Assembly: GCF_017168145.1 (NCBI RefSeq)
Contig: NZ_JADQTL010000008.1
Span: 124,001-188,000 of the forward strand
Source of the DNA: Anaerovorax sp. IOR16
GTDB lineage: Bacteria; Bacillota; Clostridia; Peptostreptococcales; Anaerovoracaceae
Reading direction: 5' to 3'
Length of the DNA: 64,000 bases
Positions 27,799 to 37,088 of this stretch are shown piece by piece; positions within the stretch are counted from its first letter, which is position 1, and every line of letters starts with the position of its first letter. Under the pieces are notes generated by a model, which saw only the letters and a list, made by a program, of their open reading frames with translations, made no database searches and was not told the DNA's origin. The position numbers and the translations under genes were made by a program.

Positions 27799-28563
27799 TT
27801 ATTTAATCTCGCTCATGTAACTAGGGTTTATTGTCAAATACCCTCTCTCATTGCGACAAATCCCCGCCCAATCCAAAATCGCAGCAATTACAAACGCCGG
27901 TCCGAAAGCGGTCTCGCCGATTTGTGCGCCATGTACCTTATGTGCTATATAGCCTTCTACTGAATCTAACGGCAAATCATCACTTCCAAGTTTTGCACCT
28001 GAACGAGCTTTGCCCTTTATGGCTTTTCCACCATTCTGAATTACAACTTCAACAGCGGCATCAAACACGTCCCAAGTAAGATGATTAGGAACAGGAATCT
28101 TTGGTGAAACAAGGCCCTTACCGTTAGGATCAAAGCCAATATCGCACAAATCACCGCTATAAAGAGGAATCAAAGCTCTACCACCAACCGCATTAAGCTT
28201 CTCTTTTATTATTTTAATAACCGGGCTGTCGGTTTCTTTAATAGGCTGATTGTCCACTGTTATCATGGCGGTCTCATTCCTTTCTTCACCTTTTATTGGA
28301 GACAGGTTTAATTTATCAAGAATATCATTAAACTTCTTTTTTACAGCGGGATAAGACATCCCCTTTTCATTTTGAAGGGCCTTGAAATTTCCTTGCGCCT
28401 TCAAAAAGCTTTCAACAAAATCGAGTTCGTCTGCTGTAAGATAGTCAAATTTACTAAGAGGAAAATCACCATTTAATTCTAATTCACAATTGTCGCAACT
28501 AAGTTTGGTTGCGATTAACTTTTCATTGCATCTTGGGCATGTTTCCACTAAGTCCTTTACCAT
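27799..28563 (-). CDS. DUF2089-type zinc-ribbon protein with extra C-terminal domain
   Basis: A 254-residue protein. Residues 1-90 fit DUF2089: a four-Cys zinc ribbon (CPRCNEKL...CDNCEL) and a helix-turn-helix-like part (FKALQNEKGMSYPAVKKKFNDIL). Such proteins are thought to be transcription regulators. Residues 110-254 are an additional globular domain (LIPLYSGDLCDIGFDP, GKARSGAKLGSDDLPLDSVEGYIA) that I cannot name. It closes the defence island with a small hypothetical gene downstream. AGGAGGGAT precedes the ATG. Confidence 0.75.
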   Translation of the reverse strand: MVKDLVETCPRCNEKLIATKLSCDNCELELNGDFPLSKFDYLTADELDFVESFLKAQGNFKALQNEKGMSYPAVKKKFNDILDKLNLSPIKGEERNETAMITVDNQPIKETDSPVIKIIKEKLNAVGGRALIPLYSGDLCDIGFDPNGKGLVSPKIPVPNHLTWDVFDAAVEVVIQNGGKAIKGKARSGAKLGSDDLPLDSVEGYIAHKVHGAQIGETAFGPAFVIAAILDWAGICRNERGYLTINPSYMSEIK

Positions 28564-28658
28564 AATATCCCTCCTCTTATAGGAAAATTATATCTCTCAA
28601 ATATATTGTTGTCAATGTAGTTTGTAATTTTATTTACAACTACTTTTAAAGTAATAAA

Positions 28659-28700
28659 AAACACGGCTGACTTAGATCTAATTCCCAATCAGCCGTGTTT
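28659..28700. terminator. Intrinsic terminator overlapping the PIN fragment end
   Basis: AAACACGGCTGA pairs perfectly with TCAGCCGTGTTT around an 18-base loop. The last codons of the PIN-like fragment run into this hairpin, which suggests that its 3' end was joined to foreign intergenic DNA. Confidence 0.75.
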
Positions 28701-29177
28701 CATGTACTATTTTATTCACCGCCGCATTCCATATAATCTTATCTATCAACTGCTTAATTTTATCTTCATCCAAAAATCGGTTATTAATTTCATCCAAAGT
28801 GTCATGTTCCAAAGCATATTCTTCAAATGCATTTTCTACCGCTTCAATTTGCTCTTGCACCTTTTCTTCTAACTCTTTAATATCAGGAAACTTATACCCT
28901 TTTAATATATCAAATTGTTTGTTAATTTTATCTTTCATCTGATCCAACGGTTTGTTTAGTATTGATGAAACATTTTCAAATTTCTTTCTTTGACGATTTA
29001 AACAGGTACTATGGTTTCGATCAAACTCTCGTTTTACAGTCTCTGGAAGCACCAGTTTATCTAATATAAGCTCTGATAGTTCCACAAAAAAGTCGTCACC
29101 TCTGGAGAATACTCATATAAATTCAAATATATATTAGTATCATAAACCACGCAGATTTGGTTGCTTTGTATTAAATC
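28678..29177 (-). pseudogene. PIN-like domain (DUF4935 type) fragment, truncated at both ends
   Basis: The frame starts right after a stop codon and soon reads ICVVYDTNIYLNLYEYSPE, the first strand and catalytic Asp of a PIN-like nuclease, then LVLPETVKREFDRNH, the classic DUF4935 follow-up. There is no ATG; a GTG at 29150 has no ribosome site. Full DUF4935 proteins run to 350 residues or more, with further acidic residues, while this frame ends in the next terminator after about 165 codons. The upstream bases in the same frame contain two stops. It is best read as a decayed nuclease gene of the defence island. Confidence 0.6.
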
Positions 29178-29196
29178 TTAAATATCTTTTTTTATA

Positions 29197-29589
29197 TTAT
29201 GATGATTTTTCTACATTATCTAGTCCCTCCTGTTTCACATTAATTGCGACCTTATACTGTGTTGGCACAATCTTTACTATATCTTTTTGAAGAAAGGGGT
29301 TTTTTATCTTCCATATTTTAGGATTGCTAGTATCAGCTTCATAAACAATATAAATCCAATAATTATCGACTTGTTTAGCCTTTGTCAGTTCATTATCCGA
29401 TAAATAAAAATTGGCATCGCCGATTTTAGCTTTTGTTGATTTAACCTCAATCTTCATCTCTTTTCCATATTCATCATATGAGAGTATATCATATCCAGCT
29501 CCATCATCTTCTGCTGCAATATGCTTAACAAGTAGATTTGATTTTCCTGCCGCCTTAAGTTTATCTTCCTCGGCTTTAATTACAATCAA
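29197..29589 (-). CDS. DUF3883 domain, 3' part of a frame-split MrcB-like gene
   Basis: A 130-residue open frame carrying a full DUF3883 module: DDGAGYDILSYDEYGKEMKIEVKST, with the ExK-like core of a PD-(D/E)XK-related fold, and a C-terminal NFYLSDNELTKAKQVDNYWI. The frame can only start with TTG and overlaps the stop of the upstream gene. If the C5 run (plus strand) at 29592-29596 had one more base, the two frames would join as RIGDRGELIVIKAEEDKLKA, the normal lead into DUF3883 domains. So this is the C-terminal domain of the gene at 29586-30914. Confidence 0.75.
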   Translation of the reverse strand: MIVIKAEEDKLKAAGKSNLLVKHIAAEDDGAGYDILSYDEYGKEMKIEVKSTKAKIGDANFYLSDNELTKAKQVDNYWIYIVYEADTSNPKIWKIKNPFLQKDIVKIVPTQYKVAINVKQEGLDNVEKSS

Positions 29590-30914
29590 CTCCCCCGATC
29601 TCCTATTCGCTTATTGTCCTTGGCTTGCTTTTCATAGTTTCCTTTGCCCTTTTTCCCCTGAACTTTTTTTTCATCAGAATTAGGCTCAAACTTTTCTGGT
29701 AGTAACTCTATTATTTCGTATTCAGTTTTTGAAATAGGTACAAAGATGTCAACCAATGCCAAATACGATTTTTCCACTGCAACACCCTTTTTATTCTCAT
29801 TTGTAGGACTTCCAAATAAATAGTATAAACATCTACTAAATTCAAATATGCTCCAATTTCTCATGAATGGATGGTGATCTTTATAATTTAACAATAACTT
29901 CTGCTTTTCGATTTCACTCATACTGTTTTTTGTTTCTTTTATGTTAAGCTGTGCAATGAAATAATCTAAATGAGAACTAGAAAATATATTTAAGTATAAG
30001 TGAGGATAATAAAGAGATAATAGTTTACCTTTCATCATGGGAGAAAGCTTATTTTGATTTATTTTTTCTATATCGTAGTTTTTACCAGCCATAATTAGTA
30101 ATACTAGCTGCTCTTTAACTTTATCTAAAGCTTCTTCCTTTGTATTACCATATCCTTTAGTCCATCTATATTTTTGAATATGATCACTTCCTTTTTTACC
30201 AAAATAAATCCCAAATTTTGCAGAAGTGGAACCATGCATATCTCCCCACGCTTGTAATTCATTCTCTAACCGATAGCAAAACGAAGTTTTATCTTGTTTA
30301 CCAACTACATATTCATCCAAAGACATATGCCTTAATTTTTCAATACTATAATCTTTAGTAAAAGATAGTCTTTTTTCTTCTAGTTCTTCTCTTTTTTGAG
30401 TATACGTAAATCTGAATTTTTCAAAAACTTTCAAATAATCTTCATATTCATTATCTGAAATTTTCATTTTTTCACTTGTAAACAGTGTATCCCAAACAAG
30501 TTCTAATTTTTCTATATACTTATTCCTTATTGAAATTCCTGACCCCTGTGGGCTCCAATTTTGCTCCGGAAACATTTTTTTCAAATCACTTTGTTCTAAA
30601 ATTTTATCTAAATCATAGTCTAAAATTCTATTAAAATCAATGTCAACTCGCCTTACAGTTTCACCTTTATTTTTCTTATCTTCATTCCAATGTTCAGAGT
30701 CATAAAATTCACTTGTAATAATCCCAGATGCTATAATTCCTCTAGGTGGCTTTCCCAATTTAATCAAATATATTTTATCACCAATGTTTGTTTGCTTCGT
30801 ATTGCATGACCATCCATCACAATAAATAGAACCAGTTTTTGCAGATTTAATAGCCTCTTTATATTCATACCAAGGCCAAAGCTCTGTATTCCACGTCAAT
30901 AACCATGTCCCCAT
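29586..30914 (-). CDS. EVE-like / MrcB_N-like protein, 5' part of a frame-split gene
   Basis: A 442-residue protein. Residues 1-145 look like an EVE/YTH-related reader domain (MGTWLLTWNTELWPW; GDKIYLIKLGKPPRGIIASG), a fold that recognises modified bases in restriction enzymes. Residues 190-400 match the MrcB N-terminal domain (SFCYRLENELQAWGDMHGST, KFGIYFGKKG, LLSLYYPHLYLNIFSSSHL). A Lys-rich tail (KKVQGKKGKGNYEKQAK) then leads to the broken junction with DUF3883. The protein probably senses modified or foreign DNA beside the type I system. It starts with ATG after GAGGAGAG. As encoded here it would lack its C-terminal domain. Confidence 0.7.
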   Translation of the reverse strand: MGTWLLTWNTELWPWYEYKEAIKSAKTGSIYCDGWSCNTKQTNIGDKIYLIKLGKPPRGIIASGIITSEFYDSEHWNEDKKNKGETVRRVDIDFNRILDYDLDKILEQSDLKKMFPEQNWSPQGSGISIRNKYIEKLELVWDTLFTSEKMKISDNEYEDYLKVFEKFRFTYTQKREELEEKRLSFTKDYSIEKLRHMSLDEYVVGKQDKTSFCYRLENELQAWGDMHGSTSAKFGIYFGKKGSDHIQKYRWTKGYGNTKEEALDKVKEQLVLLIMAGKNYDIEKINQNKLSPMMKGKLLSLYYPHLYLNIFSSSHLDYFIAQLNIKETKNSMSEIEKQKLLLNYKDHHPFMRNWSIFEFSRCLYYLFGSPTNENKKGVAVEKSYLALVDIFVPISKTEYEIIELLPEKFEPNSDEKKVQGKKGKGNYEKQAKDNKRIGDRGS

Positions 30915-31030
30915 TTAATCTCTCCTCTTCTGCATAATAATTCCAAATTATACTTAATATTATACTACAACATTACGTTATCCAATAACACTTCTTGTTC
31001 CTAATTAACAGCCTTACAAAAACAAATAAA

Positions 31031-31073
31031 AAAAACCGGTCAGAATGCTATATTAACACTCCAACCGGTTTTA
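31031..31073. terminator. Intrinsic terminator
   Basis: AAAACCGGT pairs with ACCGGTTTT around a 23-base loop, with A and T runs outside. It lies after the mrr gene and before the MrcB-like gene on the minus strand, so these are separate transcripts. Confidence 0.65.
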
Positions 31074-31178
31074 ATTACTTTGTATATTTAATTTCAACAT
31101 CAAGTCGAAAAATCATATGGGGTATACCAAAATTATTCAAAAATAGATAGATAGGGGGTGAGCGAAAATATTTAATTT

Positions 31179-31688
31179 TTATTCTCCATTAAAATAATCC
31201 GTGTCAATTTTTTTGATTAAATAGGTGTTTTCTACAGAAACGCCAAGATTGTGTTCAACCATAAGCGCTGCTAAAGATTTACCATCAATTAATGCGATTT
31301 TGCAGGCATGTTGCTTGCTCACATACTCTTTAGCTTCTTTTGTAAAACTTGCAGTTGTAATGAATGCTCCTTTTGTTGCTCCTTGTCCGGTTAATGCACC
31401 AACAAACTTTTGAAGTTCAGGTCTACCAACTGTTTTTTCAGTATCCCAGCGCTTCGCTTGTACATAAATCTTGTCAAAACCTAATTTATCTTCCTTAATA
31501 ACACCATCTATGCCTTCGTCACCAGATTTACCAAGAACTTGGCTGTTTTCAATCTTACTGCCGCCATAGCCCATGGAAACCAACAAATCCACCACTAATT
31601 TCTCAAAGAAGTCCGGTGATTGATTCATAACTTCAGTCAACAGATCATCAGCCAAAGTGTTTGAAATCGTCTTATAAGCTCTATCCAA
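31179..31688 (-). CDS. mrr: Mrr endonuclease catalytic domain, 3' part of a frame-split gene
   Basis: A 169-residue frame with the Mrr_cat nuclease fold: FFEKLVVDLLVSMGYGG, then GKSGDEGIDGVIKEDKLGF and YVQAKRWD, giving the D...ExK-like (here QxK) catalytic core typical of Mrr. GAFITTASFTKEAKEYV completes the domain. Mrr cuts modified DNA. The frame enters upstream as LLDRAYKTISNTLADDLL, which belongs behind SPQ of the preceding frame: one extra C in the CCC at 31697-31699 (minus strand) would fuse the two parts into a normal protein of about 306 residues. Confidence 0.85.
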   Translation of the reverse strand: MDRAYKTISNTLADDLLTEVMNQSPDFFEKLVVDLLVSMGYGGSKIENSQVLGKSGDEGIDGVIKEDKLGFDKIYVQAKRWDTEKTVGRPELQKFVGALTGQGATKGAFITTASFTKEAKEYVSKQHACKIALIDGKSLAALMVEHNLGVSVENTYLIKKIDTDYFNGE

Positions 31689-32098
31689 TAAATCTTGGGT
31701 GACTCATCACTACCGATATTAGAAACATCATTGTCAAGCAGTATGCTATCAGAAGTGCTGTTAATAAAATCTTGAAAACCTTCAAACTTCTTAAGATAAT
31801 TTTGATCCACTACCTTAGGATTTTCTTCTAGCACTTTATGACCAAGTTCAGTAATTCTAAAACTGGCTCTTGCAGGAGACTCAATCACTTTAGCCTTTTT
31901 CAGATAAGTCAGTGCCCATCCAATTCGATTTTTATAAACCAGTTGTTTGCCACTTGGCAGCCACTCTTCAAGTTCAGCCTCAGTAAGTTGAAATTGCATT
32001 GCCAGCACCTTATACATATCCACACGCTTGTGCATTTGATCATCCTTTAATAATTCCAATACTGGTTTCATAAATTCATGATATTTGGGTATTGCCAT
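31637..32098 (-). CDS. mrr: Mrr N-terminal domain, 5' part of a frame-split gene
   Basis: The Mrr N-terminal winged-helix domain: MAIPKYHEFMKPVLELL at the start, LVYKNRIGWALTYLKKA and FRITELGHKVL. It binds DNA in front of the nuclease domain. The start at the ATG at 32098 is set by AAGGAGGCGAGGGC; a longer frame to 32119 lacks a ribosome site. After GSDESP the reading frame slips, and the remaining codons (KIYWIELIRRFQ...) are not Mrr-like. It follows hsdR by 13 bases and belongs to the hsd operon. Confidence 0.85.
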   Translation of the reverse strand: MAIPKYHEFMKPVLELLKDDQMHKRVDMYKVLAMQFQLTEAELEEWLPSGKQLVYKNRIGWALTYLKKAKVIESPARASFRITELGHKVLEENPKVVDQNYLKKFEGFQDFINSTSDSILLDNDVSNIGSDESPKIYWIELIRRFQTLWLMIC

Positions 32099-32111
32099 GC
32101 CCTCGCCTCCT

Positions 32112-35100
32112 TTAGACACTCAACCGTCCATTAATCTTATCAATAACGCCAATGATTCGTTTTGCCACATCAAGTTTACCATCAAATAAATGCATGACAT
32201 TGCCACGCTTGTTAAATGGATGTTCATTAAGCACTCGTTTATCTAAGCTACCATTTTTAATAATGTAATTCACCACCAGTTTTACAAATTCCATCTGATT
32301 CAAATTAAGGCTTTGATCAGACAAGAATTCTGAAAAGACTTCATTTGCTGCTTGTGGGTCTAGTCCAACAATTTTACTTACCAATTTAAGAAGTGGCTCA
32401 TCACCAAACTCTTTTTCATAGTCTTCTTTTGTGCCAAGGTCTTGCCATAGGATTTTTTCAAAATATTTGATGTCATCTTCCGTTAAAGGTTTGTTGCTTC
32501 GCAGTTTATAGATCACTAAATCATTTTGATGCTCCATTAAGTACTTATTTACCTTCTTGCGATAGCTTTGCATATCATTGACTGAGTATTCACCAGGATT
32601 TTCTCTAGTCTCCATGATTTCATCAGTAAAATTGGTATAATAGATTTCACCGGATTTACTATCTAGGAATTTAATTAAATCTCTCAATGCCTCACGAACA
32701 TCTTCATGATCGAAAATGTCTGCTTCTTCCCAGTATTCATTGGTCTGAACTTTGTAGATTAATTCTTTCTGCTGTTTCACCTTTTCAATCGTCCCTTTAA
32801 AGGTGAGCTTTTCAGCTGTACTCACAACACGATTTTTAGGCTTTGAAGCTGGTACTCGCTTAATATCGGCGTATTCAATGGTATACATTAAATAGTCAAA
32901 TCGCTTTGCCAATTCATCATCATCTATTGATGGTACAAGCGGTGCAACATGTTCTTCAAGGTCTCTGACATCAGTGTCTGAAAGGCTTTCAAATGCACTT
33001 TCTTGATTGAATTTATGGATATATTGAAGCTTCATTCTGGCATTGAATTTACTCTCATCAATGCCCTTTATTTCTTTCACGATTCCTTCAATCAAAGTGT
33101 TTCTATGCGCAATGTATTCATCAGTCTGGTAGTCAAGCACTTGTAATTCTTTAATAATTCCAACACGGATATTAAAAAGATTCTCTGTAAGTGATTTCAT
33201 CATTTTAGCTTCTTTACCGTTTTTGTTGGTTCTGAAGAACTCAAAATTACCACAGTAATCAAAGATTCTAAAACCTTCTTTGTCAATGCCTACGCCATAC
33301 AAATCTTCACAAAGACGTGTACCACGACCAATCATCTGCCAAAACTTAGTCTTCGATCGTACTTTCTTGAAAAATACAAGGTTTAATATCTCTGGAATAT
33401 CAATCCCAGTATCCAGCATATCTACAGACACGGCGATTTGTGGTAATTTGGTTTTTACTTCAAAATCATCCATAGTGCTTTCCACATAGTTGATACCGGT
33501 ATAAACAGGTTTTGCAAAATTACCATGATATTCAGGATATAGGCTATTAAAGCGTTTTACGATAAAATCTGCATGTATTTTATTCTTTGCAAAAATTATG
33601 GTTTTACCTAATTTGTCGCCACCCTCAACCTTTAAACCTTTCTCCATTAACTCCTGAAGCACGGTATCTATGGTATTGTCATTAAACAGAAATGAATTTA
33701 ATGCTTCACCACTAATGTCTTTTACATCATCATCAAAGGTTTCTTCAAATTGTTCCTTTTCTTCATCCGTCAAATCATCATAATGAATGCCTTCTTCAAG
33801 GAATTTCATCTTGGTTTCTATGGTATGATAAGGCACCAAATAACCATCTTCAATTGCTTCACCCAGCTCATAAGCATAAGTTGGTACATTGTTCTCAAGC
33901 TCAAAAATAGCGTAAGTATTTTTATCAAGATCATTTTTGGGCGTCGCTGTAAGCCCCAAAAGAATGGCATCAAAATAATTGAAAATATCCTGGTATTTCT
34001 TATAGATACTACGGTGACTCTCGTCTATAATAATCAAGTCAAAATGTCCACTGGTAAATAGCTTTTCACTGTGTTTGTTTTTAATGTCATCAATGGCATT
34101 CATCATGGTTGGATAGGTTGAAAATACCATTCGGCTCTCTGGGCTATCCTTACTGTCTAACAGATTACACAGTGACAGTTCTGGCAATAGCGCTTTAAAA
34201 TTCTTCTTAGCCTGCTTCACAAGGGCTGTACGATCTGCAAGGAACAAGATATTTTTAACCCACCCTCTTTTAATCAGTACATCAACGGTTGATATGGCTG
34301 TTCTTGTTTTACCTGAACCTGTTGCCATAACAAGCAGTGCTTTACGATTCCCTTTTTCCAGAGTGTCGCATACAGCTGTAATTGCCATTTTCTGATAATG
34401 TCGGTTGGTGATGTCATCATTGATGACAGGGTCTTTCAATGACGATTTATTTTCGCGCTTAAAATAAAGCCATTCCAGCTCTTCTTTCGTATATAAGCCC
34501 GACACCAAGCGTTCCGGATAACTGGTATCATCCCATAAATAATATTCAAATCCATTCGTATAGAAAATCACAGGTCTCACTTTATACTGTTTCTCTAAAC
34601 AATCTGCATAACGCTGTGCTTGTATTTGCCCTACACGAGGATTCACGCTAGTTTTCTTAGCTTCAATAACCGCAAGTGGCTTGCCATTATCACCAAACAG
34701 AACATAATCTACATAACCAAGACCTGCCTGATTAGGCATGCCTTCCACCTCAACTTCTTCAAGACAATCCTTACCGATTACCCAGCCGTTCAGCTCGATT
34801 TCAAGATCAATATACATCTTACGTGTCTTAAATTCAGAAATCTCATCGACTTTAAACTCACGGTTTTTCTTATTATCCACACGCTTCGCTGCATTAACTC
34901 GTCTCAGCTCTTCATTTTCTTTAATGATTTCTTCAAGCTTACGATCTTTAGCACCTAGTCGGTCATAAAGGTCTTTAAGCTCCTCTCTTGTCTTTCTCTC
35001 TTTCTCATTATCCCCAAGAAGACTTTCATCAAAGGCAATCTCTTCATACTCGTCTGAATAGCAATAATCAATCCAAGAAATGAATTCAAAGAGGTTATGA

Positions 35101-35435
35101 AGTGCCATTACTGCCTGTCCTCTTGTAATAGGTGTTGCAGAATGCACTGCTTTATTCCCTAATTGTTGAATATATTTAATCATGGGAAATAGTTTCGTAT
35201 CAATAATGCCTTTAAACCTGTAATCATGAATCAATGATGCTAAATTATCCTGATAAGGTGCTTCTAGTTCTTGGTCATAACTAAACACCCACTTTACAGC
35301 CAGTTCTAAAGCTCTACGTGCAAGAATCGCTGTACTGGCATAGGAAACCACCAAGCCCTTTTCAGCTTCAATACAGGCGTATGTAAAGTCTTTATATTTT
35401 TCTTCTTTCTTTAGGAAATCAAAATTGTAGCACAT
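32112..35435 (-). CDS. hsdR: Type I restriction enzyme R subunit
   Basis: An 1107-residue motor and nuclease subunit, full length. Residues 1-150 form a DUF4145-like helical domain. A PD-(D/E)XK nuclease core follows (LGYVDYVLFGDNGKPLAVIEAKK, residues 230-255). The helicase motor has Walker A VMATGSGKTRTA (about 370), motif II IIDESHRS (about 470), motif III GLTATP and motif VI QMIGRGTRL (about 705). An EcoEI-like C-terminal domain binds HsdM. It cuts DNA far from unmethylated sites. It is separated from hsdS by about 540 bases that hold a dead PHP gene. Confidence 0.95.
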   Translation of the reverse strand: MCYNFDFLKKEEKYKDFTYACIEAEKGLVVSYASTAILARRALELAVKWVFSYDQELEAPYQDNLASLIHDYRFKGIIDTKLFPMIKYIQQLGNKAVHSATPITRGQAVMALHNLFEFISWIDYCYSDEYEEIAFDESLLGDNEKERKTREELKDLYDRLGAKDRKLEEIIKENEELRRVNAAKRVDNKKNREFKVDEISEFKTRKMYIDLEIELNGWVIGKDCLEEVEVEGMPNQAGLGYVDYVLFGDNGKPLAVIEAKKTSVNPRVGQIQAQRYADCLEKQYKVRPVIFYTNGFEYYLWDDTSYPERLVSGLYTKEELEWLYFKRENKSSLKDPVINDDITNRHYQKMAITAVCDTLEKGNRKALLVMATGSGKTRTAISTVDVLIKRGWVKNILFLADRTALVKQAKKNFKALLPELSLCNLLDSKDSPESRMVFSTYPTMMNAIDDIKNKHSEKLFTSGHFDLIIIDESHRSIYKKYQDIFNYFDAILLGLTATPKNDLDKNTYAIFELENNVPTYAYELGEAIEDGYLVPYHTIETKMKFLEEGIHYDDLTDEEKEQFEETFDDDVKDISGEALNSFLFNDNTIDTVLQELMEKGLKVEGGDKLGKTIIFAKNKIHADFIVKRFNSLYPEYHGNFAKPVYTGINYVESTMDDFEVKTKLPQIAVSVDMLDTGIDIPEILNLVFFKKVRSKTKFWQMIGRGTRLCEDLYGVGIDKEGFRIFDYCGNFEFFRTNKNGKEAKMMKSLTENLFNIRVGIIKELQVLDYQTDEYIAHRNTLIEGIVKEIKGIDESKFNARMKLQYIHKFNQESAFESLSDTDVRDLEEHVAPLVPSIDDDELAKRFDYLMYTIEYADIKRVPASKPKNRVVSTAEKLTFKGTIEKVKQQKELIYKVQTNEYWEEADIFDHEDVREALRDLIKFLDSKSGEIYYTNFTDEIMETRENPGEYSVNDMQSYRKKVNKYLMEHQNDLVIYKLRSNKPLTEDDIKYFEKILWQDLGTKEDYEKEFGDEPLLKLVSKIVGLDPQAANEVFSEFLSDQSLNLNQMEFVKLVVNYIIKNGSLDKRVLNEHPFNKRGNVMHLFDGKLDVAKRIIGVIDKINGRLSV

Positions 35436-35477
35436 GGTATTCCCCCTTTTATTTACATTTACTGATTTTATTTTTCT

Positions 35478-35908
35478 TTAGTCCTCTTCCTCATCGACAT
35501 CTTGAACAGTCATATAATCTTTCAAATTTAAATTATATGCTTCAATTATCTCCGTTATTGTTTCATAGATTATTTTTAATTTTGGTTCTTCAGGCTCATC
35601 CAATGTAATATCAATTTTTTTTCAGTTTCTATGAGAAAAGTATAATATCCAGTTCCACTCCTGCAAGAAGCAAAGGTTCATTATCACTATTAAATTTCTC
35701 ATAATATTCTTTGAAAGCATCAAGGTTTATAATATTGTGATCAGTTAACGAAAATATTGAAACATCTTGTTCTTTTAGCTTGTTGTGCTAGCTATCGATA
35801 GAAAAGACACCTTTATAATCATTTTTCTTTGTCTTCCTACTATAATCAGTATGAATATGAAGATCAATCTTTAGCCAATCAGAATATAATTTTGATATAC
35901 GTTCTCAC
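35478..35908 (-). pseudogene. Decayed PHP-domain gene between hsdS and hsdR
   Basis: Reading the minus strand from about 35908 gives SDWLKIDLHIHTDYSRKT, the metal-binding HxHxxxS signature of PHP phosphoesterases, then SIFSLTDHNIIN, the second PHP motif, and LLLAGVELD. The frame is broken by an in-frame TAG soon after GVFSIDS, by a second stop and by a frame change at a run of eight T (plus strand, near 35616). It then ends in an acidic tail LKDYMTVQDVDEEED. PHP domains occur with AAA ATPases (TrlF-like) in defence loci. No ATG fits; a large internal part must be lost. Confidence 0.7.
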
Positions 35909-35972
35909 CCCCATTTTTGGAAATAAAAGTCTCGATAATTATTACTTATTCGTAATCGTAAACAATATATAT

Positions 35973-37085
35973 TTAATTGAAGTACTTTTGCATAATTGAA
36001 TTGAATAGCACTTGCATTTCATCTAATGAGTTTTGCACTTCTGATTTAAATTTGCCAACCTTTATTGCAAATTTCTCAAACACTCTTTGAATATTTATAT
36101 CAGGATTCATAACATCTATAGACCTTACTTTTTGGATTCCAAAAGCTGCTTGTGATGTAGAATTTTTTGCTTCAAGAAACTGTCTTTCTATGAAATCTGA
36201 CATAAATGAATACTTTAAAAAATATGGTGATACTTTATTTCTATTTGGCTGTACTAAAACAACATTTGCAGAAAGTGTATAATCATCTCTTATTGGAACA
36301 AATATTGGGTTTCCAATAGTTCCAATTTTCCCAATTATAAAATCGCCATCATGAAGGGTATATCTTTTACGATGTTCGTCAAGTACATTAAAACCTACTT
36401 TTCGTGCGTTGCCAAAATCAATTTTCCCAGTTCTATAATCACAATCTTTAATACTAATATATGGTATCCCATCATCTGATACAGGCGGAGTTCTATGACT
36501 CGGTTGAGGGTCAATAGCTCCAGCTATATCTCCTACCTTATGAACGCCCCATTTTGCAGTTCCATTTAAAGGATCACCAAACATCTCATAAAACACCGAC
36601 CGAACCAACTCATCCATCAACCTGATTTGCTCTTTTCTTGCATCAATAAGCCCCTGAGCCTTGTCCAAAACTTCAACGATTTTCTTTTGGGTTTCGAGTG
36701 GTGGTACTGGTATTTCAACATTTTCTAAGTACTTCTTAGATATATGTTTCAATCCTGCTCCTTTAAAACCATTTTCTAGTATATGGATATTCCCAGTTAG
36801 AAAGAGAAAAACGAATCTAAGATCAATTTCAAACTTTTTACTATTTTGAACTACAAAACAGTCGGTAGAAGTTGAAAATTTACCATATGAATGATGTACA
36901 CTCGCACTGCCTCCAGTTCCAAAGATTAGTGATTCTCCTTCGATTTCATATGAATCCAGATATTTACTTAGAATAGAACTTGATGTATAAAAGGGATATT
37001 TACCGACTTCAAGGCCCTCACCAGCCTTAATCTTTGATTTTTTTAAAAATATAAATGCATCTTTAATTTTTATGACTTCAATCAT
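35973..37085 (-). CDS. hsdS: Type I restriction-modification specificity subunit
   Basis: A 370-residue S subunit with two target-recognition domains, each followed by a conserved helical spacer. The first half ends with VEIPVPPLETQKKIVEVLDKAQ and RKEQIRLMDELVRSVFYEMFGDP. The second domain (about 180-330, GDIAGAIDPQPSHRTPP...) ends with VFEKFAIKVGKFKSEVQNSLDEMQ. The two domains read the two halves of a split DNA site, which cannot be predicted here. It starts three bases after hsdM. It is slightly short for the family because the first recognition domain is compact. Confidence 0.92.
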   Translation of the reverse strand: MIEVIKIKDAFIFLKKSKIKAGEGLEVGKYPFYTSSSILSKYLDSYEIEGESLIFGTGGSASVHHSYGKFSTSTDCFVVQNSKKFEIDLRFVFLFLTGNIHILENGFKGAGLKHISKKYLENVEIPVPPLETQKKIVEVLDKAQGLIDARKEQIRLMDELVRSVFYEMFGDPLNGTAKWGVHKVGDIAGAIDPQPSHRTPPVSDDGIPYISIKDCDYRTGKIDFGNARKVGFNVLDEHRKRYTLHDGDFIIGKIGTIGNPIFVPIRDDYTLSANVVLVQPNRNKVSPYFLKYSFMSDFIERQFLEAKNSTSQAAFGIQKVRSIDVMNPDINIQRVFEKFAIKVGKFKSEVQNSLDEMQVLFNSIMQKYFN

Positions 37086-37088
37086 TCC

